Shown here: positions 15,269-24,234 of the stretch, in pieces | How the letters are laid out: each line of letters opens with the position of its first letter | Numbering within the stretch: position 1 is the stretch's first letter | From: Scytonema sp. UIC 10036 | GTDB lineage: Bacteria; Cyanobacteriota; Cyanobacteriia; Cyanobacteriales; Nostocaceae | DNA: 24,234 bases | Reading direction: 5' to 3' | Assembly (NCBI RefSeq): GCF_009725235.1 | Contig: NZ_WJFC01000202.1 | Coordinates: 1 to 24,234, forward strand | The notes under the pieces: generated by a model | What the model saw: the letters and a program-made list of their open reading frames with translations, nothing else | Databases searched by the model: none | Told to the model about the DNA's origin: nothing | Made by a program: the position numbers and the translations under genes

Positions 15269-15625
15269 GTCTGGTATTCAAGCGAGCTAAGTAATGGCTC
15301 GAACTCTTTGTGTATCAATAATACCTAACCAAAAGTTCAGGTCAAAACCCAACACTTAGTATGGGGAAAAACTCAACTGTAGGAGAGCGACACGGGCAGG
15401 TAAAGTGTCGTATATTGTGGCTCTGTAAACAATATGCAACCCGAACGCATCCACTCACTATTCGGACTGGATGTTCGCTAAGTGCTGTAGTTTACTGCTC
15501 TTTATCTGCCCATGTAAGAGAGGGAATCTTGGAGAGGTGGGAGATGAGGGAATGGCTTGCACGGGGCTATATTCCCTTGTCCCCCTTTACTTATTCACCA
15601 GTGGCTAGTGACACTAATTAATTCT
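15269..15625. other. Intergenic region without a supported gene
   Basis: An 86-codon open frame at 15361-15621 (+) has no ribosome-binding site and no protein-like composition, so it is not called. Small inverted repeats occur (CGAGC/GCTCG near 15280; CGACAC/GTGTCG near 15388-15410). No clear terminator for the convergent kinase gene is seen. Confidence 0.5.
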
Positions 15626-18600
15626 TTATTTTTCTGTAGATCGATTTTCTGATGTAAGAAGGCTGGCGATGGTGGATGCTAATTCTGCTGGTTCTATCGG
15701 CTTGGAAAGATGCTCTTGAAAACCTGCTGAAAGTGCTTTATTGCGATCTTCGTCTTTAGCGTAGGCTGTCAATGCGATCGCTGGAGTTGTACCTCCCTGT
15801 TCTGGAGCAAGTTCTCTAATTTTACGAATTAAAGTATATCCATCTTCACCTGGCATACCAATGTCGCTGACAACTACATCTGGCTGAAATTGTTGCAGCG
15901 CTTCAAAAGCTTCCCAGGCTGATGCAGTTGCCATCGCGATCGCTCCATACTGTTGGAGTACAAAAACTAGAAATTCGCGGGAGTCAACAATATCCTCTAC
16001 AACTAAGACGCGCACTCCTGTCAAATCGGGTTCGCTGTCTGTTGGCTTATCCTCTTTTATTTCTGGCTCAACGTTCAGCATCGGCAGCATAACTGCAAAA
16101 GTTGCCCCCTGTCCAAGCCCTGGACTAGCTGCAGTGACGGTACCGCCGTGTAACTCTACTAGGTGTCGCACAATGGCTAACCCCAACCCCAGCCCGCCTT
16201 GTGTTCGAGTTGTAGATGCATCGGCTTGTCGGAAGTAGTCAAAGACATGGGGCAGAAACTGTGGGCTAATGCCTTTGCCATTGTCACTGACTTGAATTTT
16301 CACTGAGTCTCCGACCTGTTCTAATCTGATTTCTACGCATCCACCATTAGGAGTAAATTTGATGGCATTGGAAAGTAAATTCCAAATCACTTGCTGTAAT
16401 CGGTTGGGATCGCCAGCAACTCGTAGTTGATTCGGGCAGTCTCTGCTTCTAGAATTCGGTTCTAAGACCGTCTTAATCTGAATTGATTTCGCGATCGCAG
16501 CTAAACGTACTGTCTCTAATGCTGCTTCAATAATAGGACTCAATCTCACATGAGAAATATTCAAGCTCAACTTGCCACGTAAAATCCGGGAAACATCTAA
16601 CAAATCGTCAATGAGTTCGATTTGCAACTTAGCATTACGCTCGATACTTGCTAGGGCTTCAGCCGTTTTCTGGTTATCGAGTTTGCGGCTTTGCAGAAGT
16701 TTTGCCCAGCCCAAAATGGGGTTGAGTGGGGAACGCAATTCATGAGATAAAATTGCTAAAAACTCATCCTTGACTCGATTAGCTTGTTGAGATTCCTCAT
16801 AAAGTTGGGCATTGTCAATTGCGGCTGATGCCATCTGCGCCAGTTGTACCAGAATGGCTTCATCCTCTTGGGTAAACTCGCCAGAACATTTGTCAGAAAG
16901 TTGGATGAGACCGATGTTTTTGCCGTTCCGGCTAGTGAAGGGTGCAGCTAACCAACCCCTCATCGGTGGATGGTTGGCTGCTTCTTTACCAAATCCGCGC
17001 CAAGCCGGATGTGCTTCTAATTCAGCCTGAGTCATCCGTATTGGACGTTGCATGCGACAAACTAATGCATAGATGCCCGCTCCATCTGGTTTTGTTGTGT
17101 AATCTTGCCACTGGGCGTATTTGTCTGACATGGAAATTGTGTGGATTGCTTGTGCCCAGTTTTCATCTACTGTCATGCTAGTAACCGACTGATGCGCTTC
17201 AATAATTTCACGAGCTTTCTCTGTAATCAATTGCAATCTTTCATTCAGTGATGACGTGGAATTAATGACGATGGATGCTTCTGTTAGTTTTTGCAGACGA
17301 CGCGTGTGTTGCTGCTCTCGCTCAAGTAGTTGAGCGCGTTCTGACTCTGCCTGCTTGCGTTCTGTGATATTTACCGTACTGCCTACTATCCGGATTGGCT
17401 GTCCGTCAACATCTCGTGCAGCAACGATGCCACAATCCACTACATAAATATACTGCTTGTCTTTGTTGAGTACTCGATATTCACAGGTATAGCGATCGCT
17501 CTTTGTCAAGACAATTGCTGCTTCGTTTCGTACCCTCTGTAAATCCTCTGGATGGACGAGTTCGCACCACCACTTGGACGTTGGTTCAGCTTCTGCCAAG
17601 GAATAACCCAAAATTTTGGTTAACCCGTCAGTTCTTGTCACAACATCTCGCTCAATGTCCCAGTCATAAATCAGACAGTTAACCGCTGTCGCCGCCAACT
17701 CAAACCGCTCGTTGGCTAATCTTAAGTGCTCCTCAGCTTTTTTGCGATCGCTGATATCAGTGACTGTGCCAATCCATTCTCGTACATGACCAGTAGTGTC
17801 TAAGATGGGTATGCCGCGTACATAAACATAGCGATACTGCCCGCTTTGATGTAACAAACGATACTCACATTCCCAAGAAGTCTTCTTCTGGAGTGCGTCA
17901 GTCCAGATTTGGAGTGTAGGTTGACAGTCATCTGGATGAACCGCATTAAGCCAACCCCAGCCCAGGTATTGCTGTTCCGTTTGTCCGGTGAATGTTCCCC
18001 AAGCTGGTGCTGATAAAATAGTGCCAGAACCATCGGCAACCCAGACAATCGACGAGGTAGCTTCTACCAACGAGCGGTAGCGTTGTCGCATTTGAGCCAT
18101 CTTGAGATTTGCCTCAACGCGAGCCAACAATTCACGGGCGGAGAAGGGCTTGATTAAATAATCGTCTGCGCCTGCTTCTAATCCTTCTACACGGGATTCT
18201 TCTCCAGCACGAGCAGATAGCAGAATGATGGGCAAGGCTCTTGTTTTTGGGTTAGCCCGTAGTTCGCCTAACAACCCAAAACCGTCTAGTTTCGGCATCA
18301 TCACATCTGTTATGACAAGATCGGGGAGTTGCTGATGAACAGAAGCTAAAGCAGCTACCCCATCGGCTACCGCTTGCACTTCATATTGTTTGCTCAACAA
18401 ACGCTTCATATACTGGCGCATATCAGCGTTATCATCAACCAACAAGATACGCGCAGAAGAGGAGTGAGAGGGTGAGAGAGTCACAGAGTCAGGGAATTTC
18501 TCTTGCTCTCTCCCTCCTTCGCTTCCGGACTTCTCGTCGGGTAGCCAGGGAAATTCTCTTTCAACGTAGGAATCTGCTGTAGATGCTAGTGTAGATTTTG

Positions 18601-20353
18601 CTCCAATACGTTCTTGCGGTAAGTGAGAGCATCCTGTAGGAATTGATACAATAAAGCTAGTCTCTTTATCGACAACGCTACTCACGTTAATCGTACCCCC
18701 ATGCAGGTGTACGAGTTCTCGAACTAATGATAAACCAATGCCCGAACCCTCATAAGTCCGTCCCCTAGCTCCTTGCACTCGATGAAACCGCTCAAATATC
18801 TGAGGCAATTCGGTGGCTGGAATACCTATACCAGTGTCCCGCACTTCTAACTCAATGCGATTGCTACAATAGCGCAGTTCAACGATAATTTTTCCCGCAA
18901 AAGTGAATTTGAAGGCGTTGGAGAGCAAATTTGAGACAATCTTCTCCCACATTTCCCGGTCAACGTATATTCTTTCAGGAAGGGGAGGACAGTTTACTAA
19001 CAACTGCATCCCCGCACTTTCAATGGCTGAACGGAAGACTCCTGCTAGATCCGCAGTGAGCATTGCTAAGTCGGTTGGTTCATAAACTGCTTCCATGCGC
19101 CCTGCTTCAATACGAGAGAAATCCAGCAGAGTGTTAACCAGTTTCAGCAAGCGCAAGGCATTGCGATGGGCAATTTCTAGTGTAGAGCGATCGCTAGGAT
19201 TCGGTCCTGTTGGATTGGCTAAAGTCTCTTCTAAGGGACTCAGCATGAGCGTTAGTGGAGTACGAAACTCATGGCTGATATTACTGAAGAAGACTGTCTT
19301 TGCTTTATCTAACTCTACCAACGCCTCAGCACGTTTGCGTTCTGCTTCATAAGCATCGGCATTGGCAATTGCGGTAGAAATATTGGTGACAACTAAATCA
19401 AAGAACCCTTGGTACTCATCATCAAATGCACGTCGGAGACTGATACCCAGCACTAGCAATCCAGCTAGTTGTTGCTTTCCTGATTGAGTGATGGGCATGA
19501 CTATTGCTTTGGACGGGGGTTCTACCTGGGATGTTATGGGAAGTGTCCCAAATCGAGCCGTTAAATCGTGAATAATCTCTGCTGTATTTGTGCGGTTGAC
19601 TTTTGTTAAATTATATGCATCTGTTTCTTGAGTCAAGTCCACGCGATCGGGACTTGCAGGAGTGAGCGCCTCTATACCCGCAGTTCTCACCAGCCTTGCT
19701 TGTTTGCCTTCTGCTTCTAAACAATATAGTAAGGCAAAGGGAATATCAGCTGAATTTTTACCTAGCGTTTCTCCTACGATGTTACAAGCCTCAAGAACAG
19801 TCTTTGCTTGTGCTGCATTGGATGCTAGTTCTCGTAATGTTCTCAGACGACGTTCTCCAATAACCCGTGCCGTTGTTTCAATGACAGCACAAAAGACTCC
19901 TCCAACTCCACCACTTTCATCCCGAATTGGGCTGTAGGAGAAGGTAAAATATGTTTCTTCTAAATAACCATAACGATCCATTATCAGCAATAAATCGTCT
20001 GACCACGTAGGTTCACCTGTGGTTAAAACGCTATCAGCTAACGGACCGACAACATCCCAAACTTCAGCCCAGCAATCCTTGGCAGACTGTCCCAGAAATT
20101 GGGGGTGCTTGGTTGCACCGAGGATTGGACGGTAAGCATCGTTATAGACGGTAGCATACTCTGCTCCCCACCAAACGAACATTGGGTAGCGAGAGTGTAG
20201 TATAATGCCCACAGCAGTTTTCAAACTTTGTGCCCATTGAGATACAGGACCTAAAAGCGTTTGCGACCAGTCGAGCGATCGCATCACTTGCCCCATTTCT
20301 CCACCGCCTGCAAAGATTTCTTCAGAAATAGTCGCTTTTACTATATCGCTCAC
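15626..20353 (-). CDS. Giant double hybrid histidine kinase (two kinase-receiver modules)
   Basis: A 1575-residue cytoplasmic protein with no membrane segment. Domains in order: PAS (~30-165), GAF (~175-335), HisKA 1 (FFSNISHEFRTPL, His361), HATPase 1 (SNLLSNAFKFT, DTGIGI, GSGIGL), receiver 1 (ILLVDDNADM, Asp683 in VITDVMMPKLDG, KPF), PAS (~757-872), PAS (~880-1000), GAF (~1020-1190), HisKA 2 (FLAILSHELRSPLNPILGW, His1204), HATPase 2 (WNLLSNAIKFT, DNGKGI, GLGLGL) and receiver 2 (VLVVEDIVDS, Asp1497 in VVSDIGMPGEDGY, KPI). Both kinase cores and both receivers keep their key residues, so internal phosphorelay is possible. A low-complexity Ser/Glu/Gly linker (~600-632) joins the modules. Signal and output are unknown. 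The start is GTG at 20351-20353 (VSDIVKATISEE) with CGGAG/AGAG upstream. It is convergent with the response regulator at 14191 and stands alone. Confidence 0.93.
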   Translation of the reverse strand: MSDIVKATISEEIFAGGGEMGQVMRSLDWSQTLLGPVSQWAQSLKTAVGIILHSRYPMFVWWGAEYATVYNDAYRPILGATKHPQFLGQSAKDCWAEVWDVVGPLADSVLTTGEPTWSDDLLLIMDRYGYLEETYFTFSYSPIRDESGGVGGVFCAVIETTARVIGERRLRTLRELASNAAQAKTVLEACNIVGETLGKNSADIPFALLYCLEAEGKQARLVRTAGIEALTPASPDRVDLTQETDAYNLTKVNRTNTAEIIHDLTARFGTLPITSQVEPPSKAIVMPITQSGKQQLAGLLVLGISLRRAFDDEYQGFFDLVVTNISTAIANADAYEAERKRAEALVELDKAKTVFFSNISHEFRTPLTLMLSPLEETLANPTGPNPSDRSTLEIAHRNALRLLKLVNTLLDFSRIEAGRMEAVYEPTDLAMLTADLAGVFRSAIESAGMQLLVNCPPLPERIYVDREMWEKIVSNLLSNAFKFTFAGKIIVELRYCSNRIELEVRDTGIGIPATELPQIFERFHRVQGARGRTYEGSGIGLSLVRELVHLHGGTINVSSVVDKETSFIVSIPTGCSHLPQERIGAKSTLASTADSYVEREFPWLPDEKSGSEGGREQEKFPDSVTLSPSHSSSARILLVDDNADMRQYMKRLLSKQYEVQAVADGVAALASVHQQLPDLVITDVMMPKLDGFGLLGELRANPKTRALPIILLSARAGEESRVEGLEAGADDYLIKPFSARELLARVEANLKMAQMRQRYRSLVEATSSIVWVADGSGTILSAPAWGTFTGQTEQQYLGWGWLNAVHPDDCQPTLQIWTDALQKKTSWECEYRLLHQSGQYRYVYVRGIPILDTTGHVREWIGTVTDISDRKKAEEHLRLANERFELAATAVNCLIYDWDIERDVVTRTDGLTKILGYSLAEAEPTSKWWCELVHPEDLQRVRNEAAIVLTKSDRYTCEYRVLNKDKQYIYVVDCGIVAARDVDGQPIRIVGSTVNITERKQAESERAQLLEREQQHTRRLQKLTEASIVINSTSSLNERLQLITEKAREIIEAHQSVTSMTVDENWAQAIHTISMSDKYAQWQDYTTKPDGAGIYALVCRMQRPIRMTQAELEAHPAWRGFGKEAANHPPMRGWLAAPFTSRNGKNIGLIQLSDKCSGEFTQEDEAILVQLAQMASAAIDNAQLYEESQQANRVKDEFLAILSHELRSPLNPILGWAKLLQSRKLDNQKTAEALASIERNAKLQIELIDDLLDVSRILRGKLSLNISHVRLSPIIEAALETVRLAAIAKSIQIKTVLEPNSRSRDCPNQLRVAGDPNRLQQVIWNLLSNAIKFTPNGGCVEIRLEQVGDSVKIQVSDNGKGISPQFLPHVFDYFRQADASTTRTQGGLGLGLAIVRHLVELHGGTVTAASPGLGQGATFAVMLPMLNVEPEIKEDKPTDSEPDLTGVRVLVVEDIVDSREFLVFVLQQYGAIAMATASAWEAFEALQQFQPDVVVSDIGMPGEDGYTLIRKIRELAPEQGGTTPAIALTAYAKDEDRNKALSAGFQEHLSKPIEPAELASTIASLLTSENRSTEK

Positions 20354-20464
20354 AATCTCTGCTCCGGGTTTGCTTTACACAGGCTTAGCTAGTATATTAA
20401 AAATTTTAAATAATTTTTGAAAAATTTGCAGTTAATCTTGGAGACCACAAAATGGGATGTTGGT

Positions 20465-20493
20465 AAAAAAAGGGCAGGCATTGCCTACCCTTA
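20465..20493 (-). terminator. Rho-independent terminator of tkt
   Basis: Read on the minus strand, AAGGGTAGGC-AAT-GCCTGCCCTT forms a 10-position stem with one mismatch and a 3-base loop, followed directly by a run of T (A-run at 20465-20471 on the plus strand). It begins about 30 bases after the tkt stop. Confidence 0.88.
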
Positions 20494-20522
20494 GAAAAAT
20501 TAAGAAAATAAACTGTTGTCAA

Positions 20523-22538
20523 TTAACCCAACAATTCTTTTGCTTTAGCCAACACGTTATCAACTGTATAGCCAAATTTCTCCATAGCAACGCCACCAGG
20601 AGCGGAAACACCAAAACGTTCAACACTAATCATCGCGCCTTCACTACCAAAGTAACGCTGCCAACCGAAGCTAGAAGCAGCTTCTACAATTAACCGCTTG
20701 GTAACAGCTTTGGGTAGTACGGATTCCCGGTAGTCTGCTGGTTGCTCTTCAAAGATTTCCCAGGAAGGCAGGGAGACAACACGAACTTTTTTACCTGCTT
20801 CTCTCAGTTTCTGAGCAGCTTCGACGCAAAGGTGTACTTCGCTACCAGTACCGATGAGGATAATATCGGGTGTTTCGTTCTCATCTCCATCAACGATATA
20901 ACCACCCTTGGCTGCTTTTTCAATACTGCTTCCTGGTAACTGAGGTAAGTTTTGCCGGGAGAAAGCAAGTAGGGTAGGACGGTGTTGATTTGCTTGTTCA
21001 ACTGCTACTTTGTAAGCACCGGAGGTTTCGTTTCCATCTGCGGGCCGATAGACGATGAGATTGGGAATTGCTCGCAAGGAAGCTAGGGTTTCTACTGGTT
21101 GGTGGGTAGGACCATCTTCTCCTAAAGCTAGGGAGTCGTGAGTCATAACATAAATGACCCCCGCCTGTGACAGTGCTGACAAGCGAATTGCTGCTCGCAT
21201 ATAGTCGGCAAAGACAAGGAATGTCGCACAGTAGGGAATTAATCCTGAACCGTGCAGGGCAATACCGTTACAAATCGATCCCATACCATGCTCGCGCACT
21301 CCAAAACGGAGGTTGCGGTTGTGGTATTGACCTTTTTGGAAGTCACCGGATATTTTTAAGTAGGTTAAGTTGGAGTGGGTGAGGTCAGCAGAACCACCAA
21401 TCAACTCTGGTAAAGCGGGTGCAAGGGCATTTAGGGTAACTTCAGAAGTTTTGCGGGTAGCAACTGCTTTATCTTCAGCTTTATAGACAGGTAGTGTTTT
21501 TTCCCAACCTTCTGGGAGTTTGCCACTCAACAACCGCTCAAATTCGGCTGCATCTTCAGCGTATTTGGATTTATAGTCTGCCCAGATTTTGTTCCAATCT
21601 GTTTCTAGTTGAGCACCACGCTCAACTGCTTTGCGGAAGTGCTTGAGGGCATCTTCTGGAACGACAAAGGGTTCGTGTTCCCAACCCAGGTTTTCACGGG
21701 TGAGTTTCACTTCGTCACCACCAAGGGCTGCACCGTGAACGCCTGCAGTGTTTTGCTTGTTGGGCGAACCGTAACCGATGGTGGTGGTGATTTTGATGAA
21801 GGAAGGTTTATCGGTAACAGCTTTCGCGGCTTCAATGGCTTTGGCAATTGCTTCGAGGTCGTTGTTACCGTCTTGAACGTGCTGTACGTGCCAACCGTAA
21901 GCTTCAAAGCGCTTATTTACATCTTCTGTGAAAGACACATCAGTTGAACCGTCGATGGAGATGTGATTGTCGTCGTACAAAGCAATCAACTTGCCCAATC
22001 CTAAGTGTCCGGCTAGGGAACAAGCTTCGCCTGAAACCCCTTCCTGGTTACAACCGTCACCTAGAATTACATAGGTGTAGTGGTCAACAAGTGTGGTATC
22101 GGGTTTGTTGAACTTTCCGGCAAGATGTGCTTCGGCGATCGCCAATCCAACTGCATTGGCAATTCCCTGTCCCAAAGGTCCGGTAGTGACTTCCACCCCT
22201 TCTGTTTCAAAGTTTTCTGGGTGACCGGGAGTTTTGGAACCCCACTGGCGGAACTGTTTGATATCGTCAATTGTTACGCTGTCGTAACCAGTCAAATGGA
22301 GTAGGGCATACTGCAACATACAGCCATGACCTGCCGACAGGACAAAGCGATCGCGATTAAACCACTTGGGATTTTTGGGGTTAAACCGCATAAAGCGGTC
22401 CCACAAAACAAATGCCATGGGCGCTGCGCCCATAGGGAGCCCTGGGTGACCGGACTTTGCCTTTTCGACAGCATCAATTGCCAGAAAGCGGATTGAATTA
22501 ATACAAAGTTCTTCGAGGGTTTGGGTTGCAACAGCCAT
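20523..22538 (-). CDS. tkt: Transketolase
   Basis: A 671-residue TPP enzyme of the Calvin cycle and pentose phosphate pathway that moves two-carbon ketol units between sugar phosphates. Features seen: the substrate/TPP histidines in [12 protein letters not shown] (His31) and AGHGCMLQY (His71); [14 protein letters not shown]; the thiamine-diphosphate motif starting at GDGCNQEG (Asp161) and ending LYDDN (Asn191); the TPP-activating glutamate in [26 protein letters not shown]; and the C-terminal domain with [13 protein letters not shown]. Length and termini are normal. ATG at 22536-22538. It follows fabF on the same strand after a 384-base gap containing heptamers, and it has its own terminator. 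Confidence 0.97.
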   Translation of the reverse strand: MAVATQTLEELCINSIRFLAIDAVEKAKSGHPGLPMGAAPMAFVLWDRFMRFNPKNPKWFNRDRFVLSAGHGCMLQYALLHLTGYDSVTIDDIKQFRQWGSKTPGHPENFETEGVEVTTGPLGQGIANAVGLAIAEAHLAGKFNKPDTTLVDHYTYVILGDGCNQEGVSGEACSLAGHLGLGKLIALYDDNHISIDGSTDVSFTEDVNKRFEAYGWHVQHVQDGNNDLEAIAKAIEAAKAVTDKPSFIKITTTIGYGSPNKQNTAGVHGAALGGDEVKLTRENLGWEHEPFVVPEDALKHFRKAVERGAQLETDWNKIWADYKSKYAEDAAEFERLLSGKLPEGWEKTLPVYKAEDKAVATRKTSEVTLNALAPALPELIGGSADLTHSNLTYLKISGDFQKGQYHNRNLRFGVREHGMGSICNGIALHGSGLIPYCATFLVFADYMRAAIRLSALSQAGVIYVMTHDSLALGEDGPTHQPVETLASLRAIPNLIVYRPADGNETSGAYKVAVEQANQHRPTLLAFSRQNLPQLPGSSIEKAAKGGYIVDGDENETPDIILIGTGSEVHLCVEAAQKLREAGKKVRVVSLPSWEIFEEQPADYRESVLPKAVTKRLIVEAASSFGWQRYFGSEGAMISVERFGVSAPGGVAMEKFGYTVDNVLAKAKELLG

Positions 22539-22557
22539 AATCTCTCGTTTTTACGAC

Positions 22558-22650
22558 GGGTTAGCACTCTAATCAGTGAACAGTGACTGGTGACCAGTGA
22601 CCGAGTGGTTACCAATGGAACTAGTCTCTGTTGACTGGTAACTGTATCAT
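22558..22650. repeat. Degenerate heptamer array upstream of tkt
   Basis: Overlapping CAGTGAC/TGGTGAC/TGGTAAC-type heptamers lie immediately upstream of the tkt coding region. They contain local inverted pairs (for example CAGTGACTGG with CCAGTGACCG context). They would lie in the leader or spacer of tkt mRNA. Confidence 0.6.
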
Positions 22651-22762
22651 CCCATTGGTGCTTGTTGACGGACAAGCGTCAGATTTTGGGATTTTTGATA
22701 TGGATTTTGAATTAATTTTACGGCGCATTCCTATTATTATCGGTTGCTGAACCGACGAAATT

Positions 22763-22796
22763 AGGGGTTAGGGGTTAGGGAATAGGGGGTAGGGAA
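22763..22796. repeat. Short heptamer array (GGGGTTA type) in the fabF-tkt gap
   Basis: About five tandem GGGGTTA/GGGAATA/GGGGTAG heptamers, the same family as at 1475-1510 and 24208-24233. Confidence 0.7.
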
Positions 22797-22863
22797 GAAA
22801 TATTTCATTCTGAGTGCGGGCAATTGCTCGTGAATGTTTGGATATGTTAGCCTATAACCAAAG

Positions 22864-22897
22864 TAAGCCACTATCGAGCTGTTTGCTCTGTGGCTTT
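22864..22897 (-). terminator. Possible weak terminator after fabF
   Basis: On the minus strand a 7-bp stem (AAGCCAC 22865-22871 with GTGGCTT 22890-22896) lies about 25 bases after the fabF stop. The loop is long (18 bases) and only three T follow, so it may attenuate rather than stop transcription into tkt. Confidence 0.35.
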
Positions 22898-22922
22898 ACT
22901 CCCAAATTTCAAATTTCCCACT

Positions 22923-24173
22923 TTAGTCGTATTTTTTAAAGGCTAATGTCACGTTGTGACCGCCAAAACCAAAGGAGTTGGATAGTGCTACTTCGACATG
23001 AGCAGCGCGGCTGGTGTTGGGAACGTAATCTAGATCGCATCCTTCGTCTGGGTTTTCCAGATTGATTGTTGGTGGAATCCTGTTGTTGGCGATCGCCAGA
23101 ACTGTTGCTACTGCTTCAATACCACCCGAACCACCCAACAGATGACCTGTCATGGACTTCGTAGAACTGACTGCTACCTTGTATGCATGGTCACCCAGAG
23201 CCAGTTTGATTGCTGCAGTTTCCGTTGGGTCGTTTATTGGGGTACTCGTGCCATGAGCGTTGATATAACTTACGCGTTCTGGGGTCAGCCCTCCATCCTT
23301 CAACGCCAGTTGAATTGCTCTTGCTGCTCCTTCTCCACCGGGTACTGGAGATGTCATATGGTATGCATCACAGGTCATGCCATAGCCAACAATTTCTGCG
23401 TAGATACGAGCGCCGCGACTTAAAGCGTGCTGCAGTTCTTCTAATATAAGAATGCCCGCACCTTCACCCATCACAAACCCATCGCGGTCTTTATCAAAAG
23501 GACGGCTAGCGCGAGAAGGGTCATCATTCCGCTTAGAAAGCGTTCTAGCTGAGGCAAATCCTGCCATAGATAAGGGTGTAACTGCTGCTTCACATCCCCC
23601 ACAAATCATGGCTTGGACGTATCCCCCCTGAACCAAACGAAAAGCATCGCCAATAGCATTTGAGCCGGCGGCACAGGCTGTGACCGAACAGGAGTTAGGT
23701 CCTTTAGCACCAGTGTGTATTGCTGTCAAGCCTGCTGCCATATTAGCAATCATCATCGGTACCATAAATGGGCTACAGCGATCTGGACCACGGTTCAGAT
23801 AGATTGTTTGCTGCTCTTCCATCACTTTGATACCACCAATACCAGAACCAATGATGATGCCTACTTGTTCTGCATTCAGGTCATTAATAACAAATTTCGC
23901 GTCCGCAAGAGCCTGTTTTGAAGCCGCTACGCCCAATTGAGAAAAGCGCTCCATGCGCTTAGCTTCCTTGCGATCCATGTACTCATGGGGGTCAAAATTC
24001 TTGACCTCACCAGCAATGCGACAATCATGGCGAGACGCGTCAAACAGGGTAATTTCACCAATACCGTTGCGCCCGGTTATCAATCCTTCCCAATATTCAG
24101 CTGGTGTGTTACCAATCGGTGTAATCGCGCCAACACCAGTTACAACAACGCGTTTACGTATAAAATCAGTCAT
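22923..24173 (-). CDS. fabF: Beta-ketoacyl-ACP synthase II
   Basis: A 416-residue condensing enzyme of type II fatty-acid synthesis that joins malonyl-ACP to the growing acyl chain. The Cys-His-His triad is intact: Cys167 in SVTACAAGSN, His307 in NAHGTSTPINDP and His344 in KSMTGHLLG, with Lys339 in SSTKSMTG. The N-terminal RVVVTGVGAITPIGN and C-terminal NSFGFGGHNVTLAF are family hallmarks, and the length is normal. ATG at 24171-24173. In cyanobacteria fabF commonly follows acpP and precedes tkt; tkt is indeed downstream here, and the region just upstream leads out of the window where acpP would be expected. Confidence 0.97.
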   Translation of the reverse strand: MTDFIRKRVVVTGVGAITPIGNTPAEYWEGLITGRNGIGEITLFDASRHDCRIAGEVKNFDPHEYMDRKEAKRMERFSQLGVAASKQALADAKFVINDLNAEQVGIIIGSGIGGIKVMEEQQTIYLNRGPDRCSPFMVPMMIANMAAGLTAIHTGAKGPNSCSVTACAAGSNAIGDAFRLVQGGYVQAMICGGCEAAVTPLSMAGFASARTLSKRNDDPSRASRPFDKDRDGFVMGEGAGILILEELQHALSRGARIYAEIVGYGMTCDAYHMTSPVPGGEGAARAIQLALKDGGLTPERVSYINAHGTSTPINDPTETAAIKLALGDHAYKVAVSSTKSMTGHLLGGSGGIEAVATVLAIANNRIPPTINLENPDEGCDLDYVPNTSRAAHVEVALSNSFGFGGHNVTLAFKKYD

Positions 24174-24207
24174 GTCAGTAGTTAGATGGCTCTTGATGCA
24201 GGTAATG

Positions 24208-24234
24208 GGTATTAGGGATTAGGGAGTAGGGGGC
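24208..24234. repeat. Heptamer array (ATTAGGG type) upstream of fabF
   Basis: Four tandem ATTAGGG/GTAGGG-like units run to the right edge of the window, between fabF and whatever precedes it. They are cut by the window end. Confidence 0.65.

Noticed and set aside
10779..15336. A 14-base exact match (ACCTAACCAAAAGT) between 10779-10792 and 15323-15336
   Set aside because: About one 14-base match is expected by chance in a window of this size and the flanks do not match.
15361..15621. An 86-codon plus-strand open frame in the convergent gap
   Set aside because: No ribosome-binding site, no recognisable domain, Cys/Ser/Arg-rich composition typical of non-coding frames, and it lies in repeat-rich DNA.

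Overview
The window looks like a chromosomal segment of a filamentous, probably heterocyst-forming (Nostocales-type) cyanobacterium. The basis is: frequent HIP1 octamers (for example 6240, 7437, 8939, 9197, 11102, 11928, 14653, 15774); heptameric tandem repeats in most intergenic gaps; cyanobacterial neighbourhoods (gcvT-gcvH-gcvP; fabF-tkt); a thylakoid-lumen-type pentapeptide protein; and abundant GAF/PAS hybrid histidine kinases. No rRNA, tRNA, CRISPR array or transposase gene is recognised.

Layout. (1) 1-3263, minus strand: glycine cleavage genes gcvT, gcvH and the 5' half of gcvP, which runs off the left edge; the spacers are filled with heptamer arrays. (2) 3430-4719, minus: a conserved-looking hypothetical protein with repeat-rich, probably disordered tails. 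(3) 4720-5514: a gene-poor gap with a possible gene remnant. (4) 5515-7353: a lumenal pentapeptide-repeat protein (+), a membrane-anchored phosphodiester glycosidase (NAGPA family, -) and a small secreted protein (-). (5) 7430-10628, plus: a CrtISO/phytoene-desaturase-like flavoprotein, a secreted Ser/Thr/Pro-tailed protein and a predicted outer-membrane beta-barrel protein. (6) 10953-14843, plus: a two-component cluster of a hybrid kinase with a degenerate receiver, a REC-PAS-HisKA_3 kinase and a NarL/LuxR response regulator. (7) 14844-15625: a repeat-rich convergent gap containing a MITE-like element. (8) 15626-20353, minus: a 1575-residue kinase with two complete kinase-receiver modules. 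(9) 20523-24173, minus: tkt (transketolase) and fabF; an acyl-carrier-protein gene would be expected just beyond the right edge.

Functionally there are three metabolic or housekeeping blocks: photorespiratory/C1 glycine cleavage, the Calvin/pentose-phosphate transketolase, and fatty-acid elongation. Between them lies an accessory block of envelope proteins and signal transduction.

The observations most worth a second look are: an identical 27-bp palindromic repeat inserted in frame in two neighbouring genes; a tight cluster of apparent single-base insertions around a heptamer array that breaks the end of one kinase and the start of its partner regulator, most simply a local sequence-quality problem; a receiver domain that has lost its phospho-acceptor aspartate; a 195-bp MITE-like element with near-perfect 20-bp terminal inverted repeats; and two adjacent genes in the same frame separated only by one UAG. 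I see no clear evidence of a new defence or mobile system.
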